Positions 21,905 to 33,379 of a stretch of DNA of 64,000 bases are shown here, piece by piece. This stretch comes from Lampris incognitus (lineage: Eukaryota; Chordata; Actinopteri; Lampriformes; Lampridae): NCBI RefSeq assembly GCF_029633865.1, contig NC_079222.1, forward strand, positions 29,450,166-29,514,165, read 5' to 3'. Both the position numbers and the translations under genes were made by a program. Every line of letters starts with the position of its first letter. The first letter of the stretch is position 1. The notes beneath the pieces are model-generated. The model searched no databases. It saw only the letters and a list, made by a program, of their open reading frames with translations, and had not been told where the DNA came from.

Positions 21905-22107
21905 TAGAGGTGGAAAACTCCGCTTCAGAAAGTAGAAGTACTAACCATGTATTTGCTCCACCCATGGACTACACCAGCTGATTTCACTAATTAGTTCTCC
22001 TACCTGGCTGAAGTGTTGTGCTTATTAGAATCAGCTGGTTTAGAGCATGGGTGGAGAAAATACATGGTTAGTACTTTTACTTTCTGAAGTAGAGTTTTCC
22101 ACCTCTG
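21905..22107. mobile_element. hAT-type miniature inverted-repeat element inside a SINE
   Basis: 203 bp, nearly palindromic over about 60 bp at each end (AGAGGTGGAAAACTC at the left, GAGTTTTCCACCTCT at the right). Flanking 8-mers CCCGGAGG (21897-21904) and CCTAGAGG (22108-22115) are a slightly decayed target duplication, and the SINE reads through when the element is removed. The 8-bp duplication points to hAT. It has no coding capacity. Confidence 0.8.
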
Positions 22108-22829
22108 CCTAGAGGAAACTCACACAGACACGGGGAGAACATGCCAACAGAGGACGACCTGGGATGACCCCCAAGGTTGGACAACCCTAGGGTTTGAACC
22201 CGGACCTTCTTGCTATGAGTGGACCATGCTAACCACTGCATCACCGTGCCGCCCACTTTGACTGTGTTATTTCCTTTCCGATACTTTTAAGAATGAAGCA
22301 TATTGAGCCCCACACTATCTAGAAGTACTTATGACTTCAGGTTCATGACTTTAGCAGTGGAACATATCTCCACATACTCATTAATGCAATGGAAATGTCA
22401 GTATGTGTTATATGAAAAACATTTTATCTTCTCAATTTTCCCTTTTGCTGCTGGTACAAGTATCTACAATAAATTAAAAAGGGTGCTCATTGATCTTGAC
22501 AGCCAGTATTTTGTGTATAGATCCATTCCCTAACTAATGTTCCACTTGAGAAGAAAAAAATAACTGTTTGTTCGGCACCATTATCACCTCACCTCACCTA
22601 GGTCGTTCGTCAGGACGCCCCATAACTGCTTCCACACGGCATTTCCAACCGTCCCGCTTTTTCATGATCATTTTTAGCTCCTGTACATTCTCCACCCGTG
22701 TCTCTTAAATAGGCTGTCCACATAGGTGGTTCTTCTTCTGCCACGTTGAGTTTTTCCATCAGATGGTTGCCAGAGCACAAGTTTGTTGGCAGCTTCACCA
22801 CTGTGACGCACGCAGTGCTCTGCGAGTAC

Positions 22830-23120
22830 GTCTTAGAGTACATCTGTTGTACCTAAGAGTACATCTGTTGCCATCTTACAATGCTGTGATTGCAACCATT
22901 CCCAAATCCTCTGTGAATAGTACACATGGCCATTGTAACTCTAGTAATGGTCAAAGCCATATTTGCATATGGAACTGATCGTTGGTGTCAGTCGTTATGC
23001 CACTGTATTGTTTGTAAGGGTGGGGGTACCTGCAGTCAGTTTAGACCGAAGAGGTCTCTTAGATGAGCGATGAAACGTATCTTTCAATAAACGTTGTATC
23101 CAGATGAACTGATTCGGCCT
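22830..23120 (+). mobile_element. Penelope-like element 3' tail fragment
   Basis: Carries the family tail: CATCTTACAATGCTGTGATT, TCCTCTGTGAATAGTACACA, GGGTGGGGGTACCTGCAGTC, GCGATGAAACGTATC, ending in ATCCAGATGAACTGATTCGG. Coding sequence upstream is lost. Confidence 0.75.
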
Positions 23121-24039
23121 TTTTTGCTTTTCTTTACCTGGATTATTGAGCGTGCCAAAATTAATTTTGCTCATCTTAAATATACATTTAACGCTTGAGA
23201 ATCTGTGGGATATAACTGCAAACTGTAAAGGGAGGCGATGAGTCATTCTTGGATATACACTGTTTAATTTTAATATAGGTGTATTTCGTGCCACTTGCTG
23301 CCTTGGTCAGCCACTTCTGAAACACTTGATAGCAACACACTCGACCATGCATCAATCCAGATGAAATGATCCTTCAGCAAGATGGATCTGCTGGGCTGGA
23401 CTGTGTCGTGCATCGCTCGGCACTGATAAACGGTGATGAGGTGATTCTTTAACATTGTGTAGAGGGGGATACCCATGTAATTACATTGGTGGGGGGGGGG
23501 GGCGCACTGGTCTATGAGCCACACTTGGCGCATTGCATTGGTACATTTGAACTTCTGCGTCGTATTTTACTTTATTTTTTTTATCAAAGTATCGGGAGGT
23601 TTTAGGGGAAGCAGGAGAGTAAAAAAAGAAAAAGAAAGAAGGATAAACCTTCAGCTTACTCCGACCCTGCCTCTGAGCTTGTTGAGGAAAGCACAATAGC
23701 TTATCTGTTGATACAACACACCTGACAACAAAGGCGGGGGGTGATAAGCTGCAGACAATTCGACCTTTCAAATGTCTTACTGTGATCCGCTGTGTGAAGC
23801 GAGGACACGAGAAATTTTTACTACGGCGGAATTTGGAATCGCATAAATAACGTTTAATATTTCAGACGTGATTCCCTCTCGATTCAAAATCAACCATTTT
23901 ATGTCTTTCGAGTATGTTCCGACTTTAGCCGACATTTTCCTACAGGCAAGGGGTTGATTGGGGAGGAAGAGGATTCGTGTATCTCTAGCAATTATCATAA
24001 TTGTTCATTTTACCGATTCGGTTTCAAGTAGTCTTTATA
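23121..24039. other. Intergenic DNA, nothing recognised
   Basis: No exon, RNA gene or known repeat was recognised here. Short open frames lack family resemblance. Confidence 0.5.
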
Positions 24040-24092
24040 GATGTCGCCGGAAGTGCAGTGATTGCAATCGTCACTACACTTCCGGCGACATC
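24040..24092. promoter_or_regulatory. Palindromic pair of ETS-like sites upstream of the MADF gene
   Basis: 24040-24060 and 24072-24092 are 21-bp inverted arms with a single mismatch, each containing CCGGAAGTG, the core of ETS/GABP binding sites, in opposite orientations around ATTGCAATCG. It lies about 290 bp upstream of the MADF gene start and next to a CpG-rich stretch, so a promoter role is plausible; a miniature transposon is the alternative. Confidence 0.4.
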
Positions 24093-24382
24093 TTTTTTTT
24101 GTCTCATTTCCTGTCTGCCTTTCACTATTGCTGTCTAATATAAAGGTAAACATACCAAAATATAACCGTAGAAGAACAGAAACACACCAGGCTGGAGCAA
24201 AGCCGGCGTGAACGTCAATACACATAGTACTGCGCCCCCATCTGACGAAAACACGTAACGCCCGTAGCTTCAGAGAGGCCAAGCGCCCAGACGCGGCAGC
24301 TCGCGTAGAAACCGGGCGGAAAACGCGGGAGAAGGTCGCCGCTTCCGCGACCGCCCGGTACAAGCGCCCCGCCAGGGCAAAG

Positions 24383-27336
24383 ATGGACGATAAGCTGATG
24401 TCACGCGTGTTTTTTTTCCCCCGGAGCTGTACAACGACACTATGTCCGATTTCCGTTGCATGGAAAGTCGAGCAAGAGCTTGGCGAAGCATCAGCACATT
24501 AACGAGTATCCCGTGTGAGTGAGCTTTCCTACACACGTTTCCGGTTAGTTGTCTTGTCCAGCCGACTGCGGGGCGCGATATTATGAACCCTACATAGGCC
24601 TCGCCAAAATCCCGTTTCTGGCTTTGTCACGTGTGCGCCACCGTAGCAACGCGAAAATATGTTGTTATGGGGTTAGCGCTCATCAAGGAAACGCTGTACA
24701 CCCACAATTTAACCTGTCTAAGTTATCCACAATCAACATTAATATAATACCAATAACGTATCCAAGGAGCAGAGGCAGACCTTGTAACCTAAAATTGTTA
24801 GGTTAGTCAACTTAAGGCTATTCTTTCCCTCACAATCATAATTTCAACCCCATGGTTCATTTTTTAGACGATTCATAAGTTATGTAACTTAATATTTTGA
24901 TTATTTTTAATCAAAACCAAAAATAATCTAGACTTCCTGCTTAATTTCGTTTTCAGGGCAAACACTTAAATCATAAGACAAACATCCTAGTCATGTCTTT
25001 CACTTCATTTACCAGAAAGTTTACATTTTCTACTATTAGCCTAGGCCTATAGTGTATAGTGCACAGTGTTGTATAAAGAAGGCCTGCTGAAAAGCTATAG
25101 GCTACTTGGGTAAAAGTAATGAAGTATCAGACATCGAAACTACTCAAGTTTCAATGAGCAATGAGGATCATGAACAGAGGAGAGCACAGCTAACGTTAGC
25201 TTTGCTTCGCACCGAGTTGATAGTTGATTGTTTCCTTAGCAACGCAGCGGAAATCCGGCGTCCGTTCGCGAGATTTGGGACAGGGTACGGGATTTTGGCG
25301 AGGGCTATGTAGGGTTCATAATATCGCCTGCGGGGCATGTTAGCGTGAACCCAAGCGTTTCCGGAAATCGTTGCGTCCGGTGTATTGCGTCATTAGACGT
25401 CATACGCGATACAGGTGATCCGAAGCGCGCGGTGGTGTTCGGCGCAGGACAGCGCAGCTCGCGGCGCAGACGCGCGCGCCGCCGTTGCTTCATTGACGGG
25501 CATTTTGAGTGTCCGACCGCGCCGCGAGCCGCTTCCCGCAGCGGTACGGAATGCGTTATGGGCGTCCTGTGGCAAGTCTCCACGGCAGCGTCCAGAAACA
25601 CTGGTCAATATACTGCTTTGTGGCTGGACATTTTATTTTGATTCAGTGACAAGACCCACAGTTTTTAAGAATCGGGTCCCATATCAGGTGAACTGATTTG
25701 TGGTGTGGGCCTATCTACAGGTCAAAAAATTATGACAGCACATTCAATATTACGGAGCATTAATTTGATAATGATACACACTAATTGAGGAGGGGGCATG
25801 CCCCTTTTAAAACCAAGATGTCATCAGGCACACAGATAAACCTAGTCATCAACTATAATGGAGAGAATGCACGTCTGTGGGATTAAAACTGCTTGCATAT
25901 TTTCCAACAATTTATGCCAGACTTCCTGCCCTTAGTGGTAAACAAAAATCACTGTTTATGGATGTAATTTTTCTGGTTATCAAGTCTTTCTCGTAAAGTT
26001 TACATAGTTTGTGGCTAAGCCACACAATGCACAAAAACAATGTAAGGTGATTGTATATGCTTATACTTCTGATGTATTTTTGGGTGACGCTTTACATTTA
26101 CGTGCACGTAATAAGTGTTAGTTAATAAGGCACCTATAAGTCATAACTTGCACTTTATGGACTATCAAAATTATTTTAATAACTTAATCACGAGGGTCCT
26201 TAGATGCTACGTGCAACGTTTTATGACGATTGAACTTACAACCCAAGACGTGTGAAGTGTTTGCATATTGCGCATGCGCCACTTAGTGCCCGAAAACGTG
26301 TATACGATGCTATTAACACTTAGTGTCTTAGCACATGCTAATAAGCATTTTATAAGGACTTATAAGAGCCTTATTACATATTAACTAAAACGTACATGCA
26401 CATAATGTAAACTGTTGCCTATTTTTCTCTAATATGCAACAAGAAAGGACAGCATTCCAGCCATCCATCCATCCAACCTGGTAACCTATACACGTCCCAC
26501 TAATGAAAAGTTGCAGACTCTTGCAATTTTGAAATTGTAGTCAATCTGATACTTACACCCCATTATGCTTAAAGGAATAGTTGTAGAAAACAGGGTTTTT
26601 TTTTGGTTATTATTCATCAGTTATACTTAAATTTTCATTTTTTTTTTTAGCTGAAGTCTGCAAAAGGAAATTGAAGAATCTGAGGGACAGGTATTTGAAG
26701 GAAGTTCGAATGGAGATGAAGAGCAAACAGCAGGGTGAGGTGACTCCGAGCCGATGGAAATACAGATATCTTCTAAATGTTATTGCACCCTTCACAGGAT
26801 TAAGAAACTGCGCAGCAGAGAACGGTAACAACGAAGACCACGTGACCAATGGACCCGTTACCACGGCGGGAGAAACCCCACCCTCGGAAGCAGTCGGTGC
26901 ACAGCAGGCCCTAAAGAAGCCCCCCGTAAGTCAAGCTGAACCCACGTCCCAGGCAGCTTTTATAAACCAACGGCCTTTGGTGTCTCAAGACGCCCAGCTC
27001 GCCCTTTTAACCAGGATGCCAGGCGCCCAGATAAAGACCGCCAGCAAGCCTGGGAGGAAACACCGTATTGAGCGAGAGAGAGTTTCAACGCCCTGTTCCT
27101 CGAGTGCAACAGTTCCCGCAAAGAGGCGGCCCAAAGGAAACGACATGTTTGTTCCCAACAGACCACACGATGAGGACGAGCTGTTTCTGCTGAGCTTCGT
27201 CCCTGCTCTGAAGCGACTTGCCCCACAAAAAGGATGCGAGACAAAGCTGAGGATCCAGCAGGTCATGTATGAAGCAGAGTTCAATGCTGCACTGCCACGA
27301 CCTCAAGAGAAACCGCCAGAAACGCAGCAGGACTAG
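24383..27336 (+). CDS. MADF-BESS DNA-binding protein, two exons, apparent 1-base slip in exon 1
   Basis: Exon 1 is 24383-24514 (donor GTGAGTGAG) and exon 2 is 26651-27336 (acceptor after a long T tract). Exon 1 starts MDDKLMSRVFFFP. The following ELYNDTMSDFRCMESRARAW fits a MADF domain but lies one frame away: a T8C5 run at 24410-24422 appears one base short. With one extra base the total is 819 nt, 272 aa. If the deletion is real, translation could start at ATG 24442 and lose the domain's N-terminus. Exon 2 completes the MADF domain (EVCKRKLKNLRDRYLKEVR, SRWKYRYLLNVIAPF), then a variable linker, then a BESS motif (DEDELFLLSFVPALKRLAP). MADF-BESS proteins (Adf-1 type) bind DNA and regulate transcription. 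CpG-rich DNA surrounds exon 1. I cannot assign an orthologue. Confidence 0.8.
24575..25327. mobile_element. Non-autonomous DNA transposon with 40-bp TIRs and 9-bp duplication (Mutator-like?)
   Basis: Ends GCGATATTATGAACCCTACA and its reverse complement extend about 40 bp with one mismatch. Flanks are perfect 9-bp repeats CTGCGGGGC (24566-24574 and 25328-25336). A 9-bp duplication with long TIRs is typical of Mutator-like elements; an 8-bp reading would suggest hAT. The 753-bp element carries no transposase and sits just inside the MADF gene's intron, splitting its CpG-rich 5' region. Confidence 0.8.
26083..26419. mobile_element. Miniature inverted-repeat element in the MADF gene intron
   Basis: Left end GGTGACGCTTTACATTTACG and right end CATAATGTAAACTGTTGCC are imperfect inverted repeats continuing for about 75 bp (TTAGTTAATAAGGC / GCCTTATTACATATTAACTA). 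There is no coding sequence. The superfamily is undetermined. Confidence 0.6.
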
Positions 27337-28061
27337 GCCCTGTTTATCTCACGCCCTGACTCTTGATGTTTTATACAACTCCTTTAAAGAAACGTCCATT
27401 AAAAAGATTACATTTTTCTACACCGTTAATCAACTGTGTTTTGTGGTATTTATTTCAGATAAGCGATTAACAGCAGTTAATCAAGAACCCCAGGATTGTA
27501 TGTACAGAACATGAACAGATTGAAGTTCACATTTTGAACTGTTTAGTATTTCAGACAACTGATTCACGTTTAAACTTCAATATTCTACAGTATTTTACAT
27601 TTAATTACACTGACAGTCGAAGTGAAGGAAATGAACCATTGTTTAAATGTCATTCAGCTACTCATGCACGTCACGCTGTCTTTCATCTTGCGTTTCTCAT
27701 CTAACAGAATTCATGTCCCAACTATTTTTGGACAACCAAAAACAAACAAACAGGCAATATGCATAATTTCGAGTGTTACATAAATTAGTTACATTTTTTA
27801 TACACATTTGTAGTCCTTCAAATAATGACATAACTATTTACATAAAGACATGTGAAGAAATTTGTGCATATTTGTACACAGAAAAAATCACAGCAAAATG
27901 AAAGTGTTCAATTACCGTTATTATTCAACAGATCTGCCAGGAAAAACAAGCAGGGAAGTGAGGTTCTTTCTAGACTTAAATGTCACTTGTAAAAAAACAC
28001 TTCATTTTTTTCAATTACATTTCAATTTAAATTCTTTATCACTAAAATTCTCTATCATCCC
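27337..28061. other. MADF gene 3' flank, nothing else recognised
   Basis: AT-rich region after the stop codon, presumably containing the 3' UTR. No other gene was seen. Confidence 0.45.
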
Positions 28062-28490
28062 CCCGTATTTTTTTCTTTGTCTATTTTTTGTATTGTTCGC
28101 CATTCTTCTCCCCAACAGCACCTGGCCAATTACCCCACTCTTCCAAGCCGTCCCGGTCGCTGCTCCACCCCCCTCTGCCGATCCGGGGAGGGCTGCAGAC
28201 TACCACATGCCTCCTCCGATACATGTGGAGTCGCCAGCCGCTTCTTTACACCTGACAGTGAGGAGTTTCACCAGGGGGACGTAGCACGTGGGAGGATCGC
28301 GCTATCCCCGCACCCCCCGAACAGGCGCCCCGACCGACCAGAGGAGGCGCTAGTGCAGCGACCAGGACACATACTCACACCCAGCTTCCCACCCGCAGAC
28401 ACGGCCAATTGTGTCTGTAGGGACGCCCGACCAAGCCGGAAGTAACGCGGGGATTCGAACCGGAATCCCCGTGTTGGTAGGCAAGGACGC
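28062..28490 (-). mobile_element. tRNA-derived SINE, family A, full length
   Basis: The minus strand reads tRNA-like head (B-box GGTTCGAATCCCC), full body and A-rich tail. It is one of the most complete copies in the window. Confidence 0.88.
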
Positions 28491-28965
28491 ATAAAACAAA
28501 GTGAATAAGGTTCTCTGTGAATGATGACCTGAGACCGTAAATCTTTTCATCATGCTCCATATGACTTAGGTTAGCTGAAGTGTGTGAGTAAACAAAGAAA
28601 TCTCCAAAATGAAGTGAAGCAACTTGAACTCCAATGATTGTGGCTCATGAGGAGATAGCAGTGGCTGCACATTCATTGAAACATTGAAGCAATAGAATTA
28701 AATCTCATTACATTACTTTAAGGCCTGGAAATGCATAGATGTAAATTAATCGTTAATGGACAAGTGGTTGTATTATCAAATGTGTATTTGCTAGTAACTT
28801 GTCAAACTGCAATTCAGATGTTAGCTTTCAACATTTGGTTTAATATTTAATAGCAACCACAGCCTATAGAGTTATAATGTGTCTGTAGGTCTACAGTGTT
28901 ATAATGCATTGACATAAAAAAATTTCACAATCTGGAAGATGAGCTAATATTCCTTTTTATGAATA

Positions 28966-30240
28966 CACTGATCAGCCAAAACATTGAAACCACCTGCCTA
29001 ATATTGTGTAGGTCCCCCTCATGCCACCAAAACAGCTCTGACCTGTCGAGGCATGGACTCTATCTGACACCCAAGATGTTAGCAGCAGGTCCTTTAAGTT
29101 CTGTACGTTGCACGGTGGGGCCTCCATGGATCAGACTTCTTTTTCCAGCACATCACACAGATGCTCAGCTGGACTGAGATCCGGGGATTTGGAGGCCAAG
29201 GCAACATCTTGATCTCTTTGTCATGCTCCTCAAACCATTGCTGAACAGTTTTTACAGTGTGCCTGGGTACATTATCCTGCTGAAAGAAGCCACTGCCATC
29301 AGGGAATACCGTTGCCATGAAGGGGTGTACTTGGTCTGCAACAATGTTTAGGTAGGTGGTATGTGTCAAAGTCAAACATCCACACGAATGTCAGCACCCA
29401 ATGTTTCCCCGCAGAACATTGCCCAGAGCTTCACACTGACTCCACCGGCTTGCCTTCTTGCCATAGTGCATCCTGGTGCCACCTCTTCCCCAGGTAAACG
29501 ATGCACATGCACCCAGCCATTGACATGATGTAAAAGCAAACGTGATTCATCAGACCTGGCCACCTTCTTCCATTGCTCCATGGTCTAGTTCTGACGCTCA
29601 AGTGCCCATGTAGGTGCTTTTGATGGTGGACAGGGGCCAGAGTTTGGCTACGCAGCCCCATACGCAGCAAACTGTGATGCACTGTGTTCTGACACCTGTC
29701 TATCATCCATCCATTATCCAAACCGCTTATCCTGCTCAGGGTTGCAGGGATGCTGGAGCCTATCCCGACAGTCATTGGGCAGCAGGCGGGGAGACACCCT
29801 GGACAGGCATAGCCAGCATTAACTTTTTCAGCAATCTGAGTTACAGTAGCGCTTCCGTGGGATCGGACAAGACGGGCTAGCCTTCCTCCCCACATGCATC
29901 AATGAGCCTTGGGTGCCCATGACCCTGTTGCTGGTTCACCGGCTGACCTTCTTTGGACCACTTTTGGTATGTACTGACCACTGCATACCGGGAACACCCC
30001 ACAAGAACGGCTATTTTGGAGATGCTCTGACCCAGTCATCTAGCCATCACAATTTTGCCCCTGTCAAAGTCGTTCAGATCTTTATGCTTGCCCATTTTTC
30101 CTGCTTCCAACACATCAACTTCAAGAACTGACTTTTAACTTGCAGCCTAATATATCCCACCCCTTGACAGGTGCCATTGTAATGAGATAGTGTTATTCAG
30201 TCATCTGTCAGTGATTTGAATGTTTTGGCTGATCAGTGCA
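28966..30240 (-). mobile_element. Tc1/mariner transposon, inactive, with SINE insertion
   Basis: Inverted termini CACTGATCAGCCAAAACATT and AATGTTTTGGCTGATCAGTG lie next to TA dinucleotides. The minus strand encodes decayed Tc1 transposase pieces: SHGSATVTQIAEKVNAGY, HHSLLRMGLRSQTL, WKKVARSDESRLLLHHVNG (with the first catalytic D), and FFQQDNVPRHTVKTVQQWFE (second catalytic D region). Several frame changes separate them. A 110-bp SINE fragment interrupts the coding region at 29703-29812. Confidence 0.9.
29703..29812 (-). mobile_element. Family-B SINE 3' fragment inserted in the Tc1 transposase
   Basis: Contains CCATTATCCAAACCGCTTAT, GGATGCTGGAGCCTATCCC and GGCGGGGAGACACCCTGGAC. The Tc1 sequence resumes on either side, so the SINE fragment arrived later. 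Confidence 0.85.
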
Positions 30241-30565
30241 TATGCAGAGTGTGGCAGCACTTGTGAGTGGTTAAGATGGGTCGCACTAAAGTGTTTGCTG
30301 CATGTGCATTTATGGGAGTACATAATTTCTTTGAGGTACAACGTTTTAGCTAGGGGCGAGAATACATTAAAGTTACGTTCTGGGCCTTGAATCGTGGGGG
30401 GGGGGGACAACAACCATATTAATTAGGCCACTACCAAAACTTTAAGGTAAGCAGACAAAAAGATGCAAGTAGTGTTAATGTATTATCATTTTGATCACTA
30501 TGCCTTTCAGATCTTTCTTGTGGGTTGTTCTTTAATAAAGGCCTTTTATCAGCTGTACAGTTTAT

Positions 30566-33055
30566 TCATGCAATTAACAGCCAAAACATAATCACCAAAG
30601 CGACGAAGAGGAATAGCCTAGAAAGAAACTGTTCATCCATGTGTTGTGGTGTCCCAGGGGCAGCTGTGTGGATAGATCAGATTTGTTGAGATTATGTGAT
30701 ATACTGAAGAAACAAGGAAGCACTGTACTCACAGCATTATATGGTTAAAAGGATAAAACAAATACCTGGTGGAGGTCTTCCATCATTGATGTTAAAGGCA
30801 GTAGCAAAAATACCAAATGGGAAGGCCCCAATTCCAAATGACATTTGAAATCCTCCATCTCCAAAGCCAAATCCTTGAAACCCCTGAAATTTATTTAGAA
30901 TGAAAGCTATATTTTGAATTTGAAAGTTTAGCCCTTCAACAGCATCAGTAAAATAAATTTCACAATAGTGACATGTGATGCAATGGCGAATGTAATTTGT
31001 TATATTTCTCAAGAGGCGTTCCTGACCCTGATGCTCTAGCATCTAGTAATAGATCCCAGTGGCAAAGGTTATTTTGTAAATGAATTAAGTTGAAGTTAGT
31101 GATGCTGCAGCTGCATCGTCTCGTGTAATAGTTTCATCATGGATGGATAATGCAACTTAACAGCTTACATTGCATACAGATGATCCAAATACATAAAATT
31201 AGTCCTCTGGGATTGGCGAGTATGTGAGTAGGAAGAAAACTGATTTTGCAATAATTTAGGAAAATCTAGTTAGGTACTTGCATTTAAGTGCATAGCTGAT
31301 ATGTTATACTTACACCACGATTTTCTGGCTCAGGCCTTTGACCTTGTGGTCGTGGGGGTGTTCGCTCTCTATATGGAGAAAAACACATACATACATGTAT
31401 ATAATTATTACACATACACACAAGACTTGCTCTCAAGGCTTAAGTTCAACAATGTCATTACTGCAGTCATACTTCATTCATGTAACTGTTTATGTCGAGT
31501 AATTTCGATTTCACAGAAATTCAGCTGCAACACATTTACTGTAAGTCATAGGTATGTGATATCAGATTGCATTTGATCAACTGTGACATGCATATCAGTC
31601 AGTTTGACAAATAACATGTAGAAATTTGAAGTTCTGACAGGACGACTGACCTTGGGTCCTGCTGGCCTGTACTTCCCCGTCCATATAAGGGGATAACTTT
31701 GTCTCGGCTGATACCAGCTTTGCAAACTGGGCACACCTGTCTATTTGGTCTAGTCTCCAACCACTTCATAAATATAAAAAAAGCATTAGGGAAGTGACAT
31801 TATCTGCATCAGTGACAAAGCAGATAGTCCACAAAATTTGAAAATGGCAACTGAGATGAAAAACAAAGACCCATCAACTTACCTGATGCAAACAGGGCCA
31901 ACTAATTGAGAAGCAATGTTGACCGGATAAGTTTGGTGTGATGGATGGGGGAAAAAGTTTGATTAGAGAAGCATTATATTAATCTAGCCATAAAATGGGA
32001 AGTACATGATTAATTGCAAAATATATATCATCATCTTTATATTTAAGTATTTCTTTAAAGTCACACCTTAACAAAGAAGGAGTGAAGAGCTAACATGCTA
32101 GAGAGAAAGCACTGCCAAACTAGAATACATGAGAAAACATTTCCATGAAAACTTGCAAAAATATTTAACTTTGTGTTGAATGGTTTAACTGAATAACTAG
32201 AAGGAATAATAACAGGTACTATTAGGGCCTCAGGTACAGATTCGGCTTGAAGAGACAGGACTTATTTTGAAGAGTTCTCTTTGTGGGGGTAGCTAACTTA
32301 GCTAAAGGTAATACAGGTTGTCACCTGTGGGTTGGTAGAATTAACCAGACTGTCAGATTCAGAGCAATGGCAAATTGGTTTACAAATATTTCTATGTTAA
32401 AAAGCATCTGATATCATGCGCTACAATAGGCTCGCATTTCTAAAATATTACTTTTACAGATTCTTATCTGCCAAGAGGAAAACAAATCCATCCTTTAAGT
32501 GTTTTTAAAGAGACTGCTGAAGTAGAATTTATTTGAATGATGGCAGGTAAGCCAATATTAAATATTTTCTAGCATTCTTAGTTAATTTTGCTGGTTTGAT
32601 TATGTAGGCGAGAGTGTGCATACAATGCACAAAAAACATATCTGCTGCTGAAATATGACACCAGAAGCAAGAAACGCTATCAAATGCAGGTCTTGCGCTA
32701 TCAAAGGTCTGTAGAAAACCTTGCTTTGTTCTTTTCTGGACCTGTTCTCAATTGCTTTTGGCTTTAGTTTTACTACCAGTAGATATAAACCAAATACAGT
32801 TCTCATTTTTGACTAGGGTGGTCTCTGCTTTCACATGGATTTCAAAGGTTTATAAAATAAAAAAAAATACATGAATGTTGCCTACCAAAAAAGGTGTCCA
32901 CAAAGGCTGATCACTGCATCCTTTGAGGTGTCCAAGCAAATGTTACACTCAAAGGTACTATCTTGGTTTCCACTGTCGGTTGCAGTTGAGCTGCTGGAGC
33001 TGGGGTTTGGATTCTCCGTGGCCGCAGAGCCAGAGGCTGGGGCGGCACTCGCCAT
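30566..33055 (-). CDS. rnf185: RNF185 membrane RING-finger E3 ubiquitin ligase, six exons
   Basis: Exons on the minus strand are 32886-33055, 31883-31901 (19-nt microexon), 31651-31763, 31314-31368, 30766-30883 and 30566-30663. All joins are in frame (573 nt, 190 aa; human RNF185 has 192). The RING finger ([43 protein letters not shown]) spans exons 1-3, with the microexon encoding only WPCLHQ. Next come [13 protein letters not shown], a proline-rich linker ([17 protein letters not shown]), a glycine/phenylalanine-rich stretch ([15 protein letters not shown]), and a C-terminal membrane segment [17 protein letters not shown] running to the stop. RNF185 sits in ER/mitochondrial outer membranes and takes part in ER-associated degradation and mitophagy. 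The start at 33055 gives MASAAPASG, as in orthologues. Identification is very secure. Confidence 0.96.
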
Positions 33056-33379
33056 TTAGAGCCAAAGAGCAAACAAACCAATGAACAGGCGGGGTGATGT
33101 CACCGGCCCCCAGCTCTTCAAAACATGCATAAGATCATGTGAGAAACTCTGTTACATATCTTAAGAGTCCAAATTAGTAAAGATAGGAAATCCAGCAGCA
33201 CTTTAAACTTTAATCCAATTATTGAAAAGCCCAAAAAGGTTCTCAACCACTGGTTACAAAGAGACTTGTCATGTCTAGTATTTTCACATTTAGGTGGCGT
33301 AAAGTTCATTCTGTTTTGTAACCACAGTATACACAAAATTCCACTTAAACTTTCCAATTTTCACCAATAGGTTCTTTTG

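Larger units (their letters stand above)
21340..22252 (-). mobile_element. Family-B SINE split by two later insertions
   Basis: SINE pieces at 21340-21492, 21748-21904 and 22108-22252 are collinear with an intact family-B SINE on the minus strand. The gaps hold a telomere-motif-bearing repeat (21493-21747) and a small hAT element (21905-22107). Confidence 0.8.

Noticed and set aside
25345-25641. CpG-rich 98-codon frames on both strands
   Set aside because: Overlapping frames in GC-rich DNA without a domain or splice support; more likely promoter-type or repeat DNA.
28405-28490. Possible tRNA genes at the heads of SINE families A, B and C
   Set aside because: They are tRNA-derived SINE promoters attached to repeat bodies; cloverleaf pairing is degraded.
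29431-29895. 154-codon frame that seems to fuse two protein types
   Set aside because: Tc1 transposase reading through an inserted SINE fragment; not a fusion gene.
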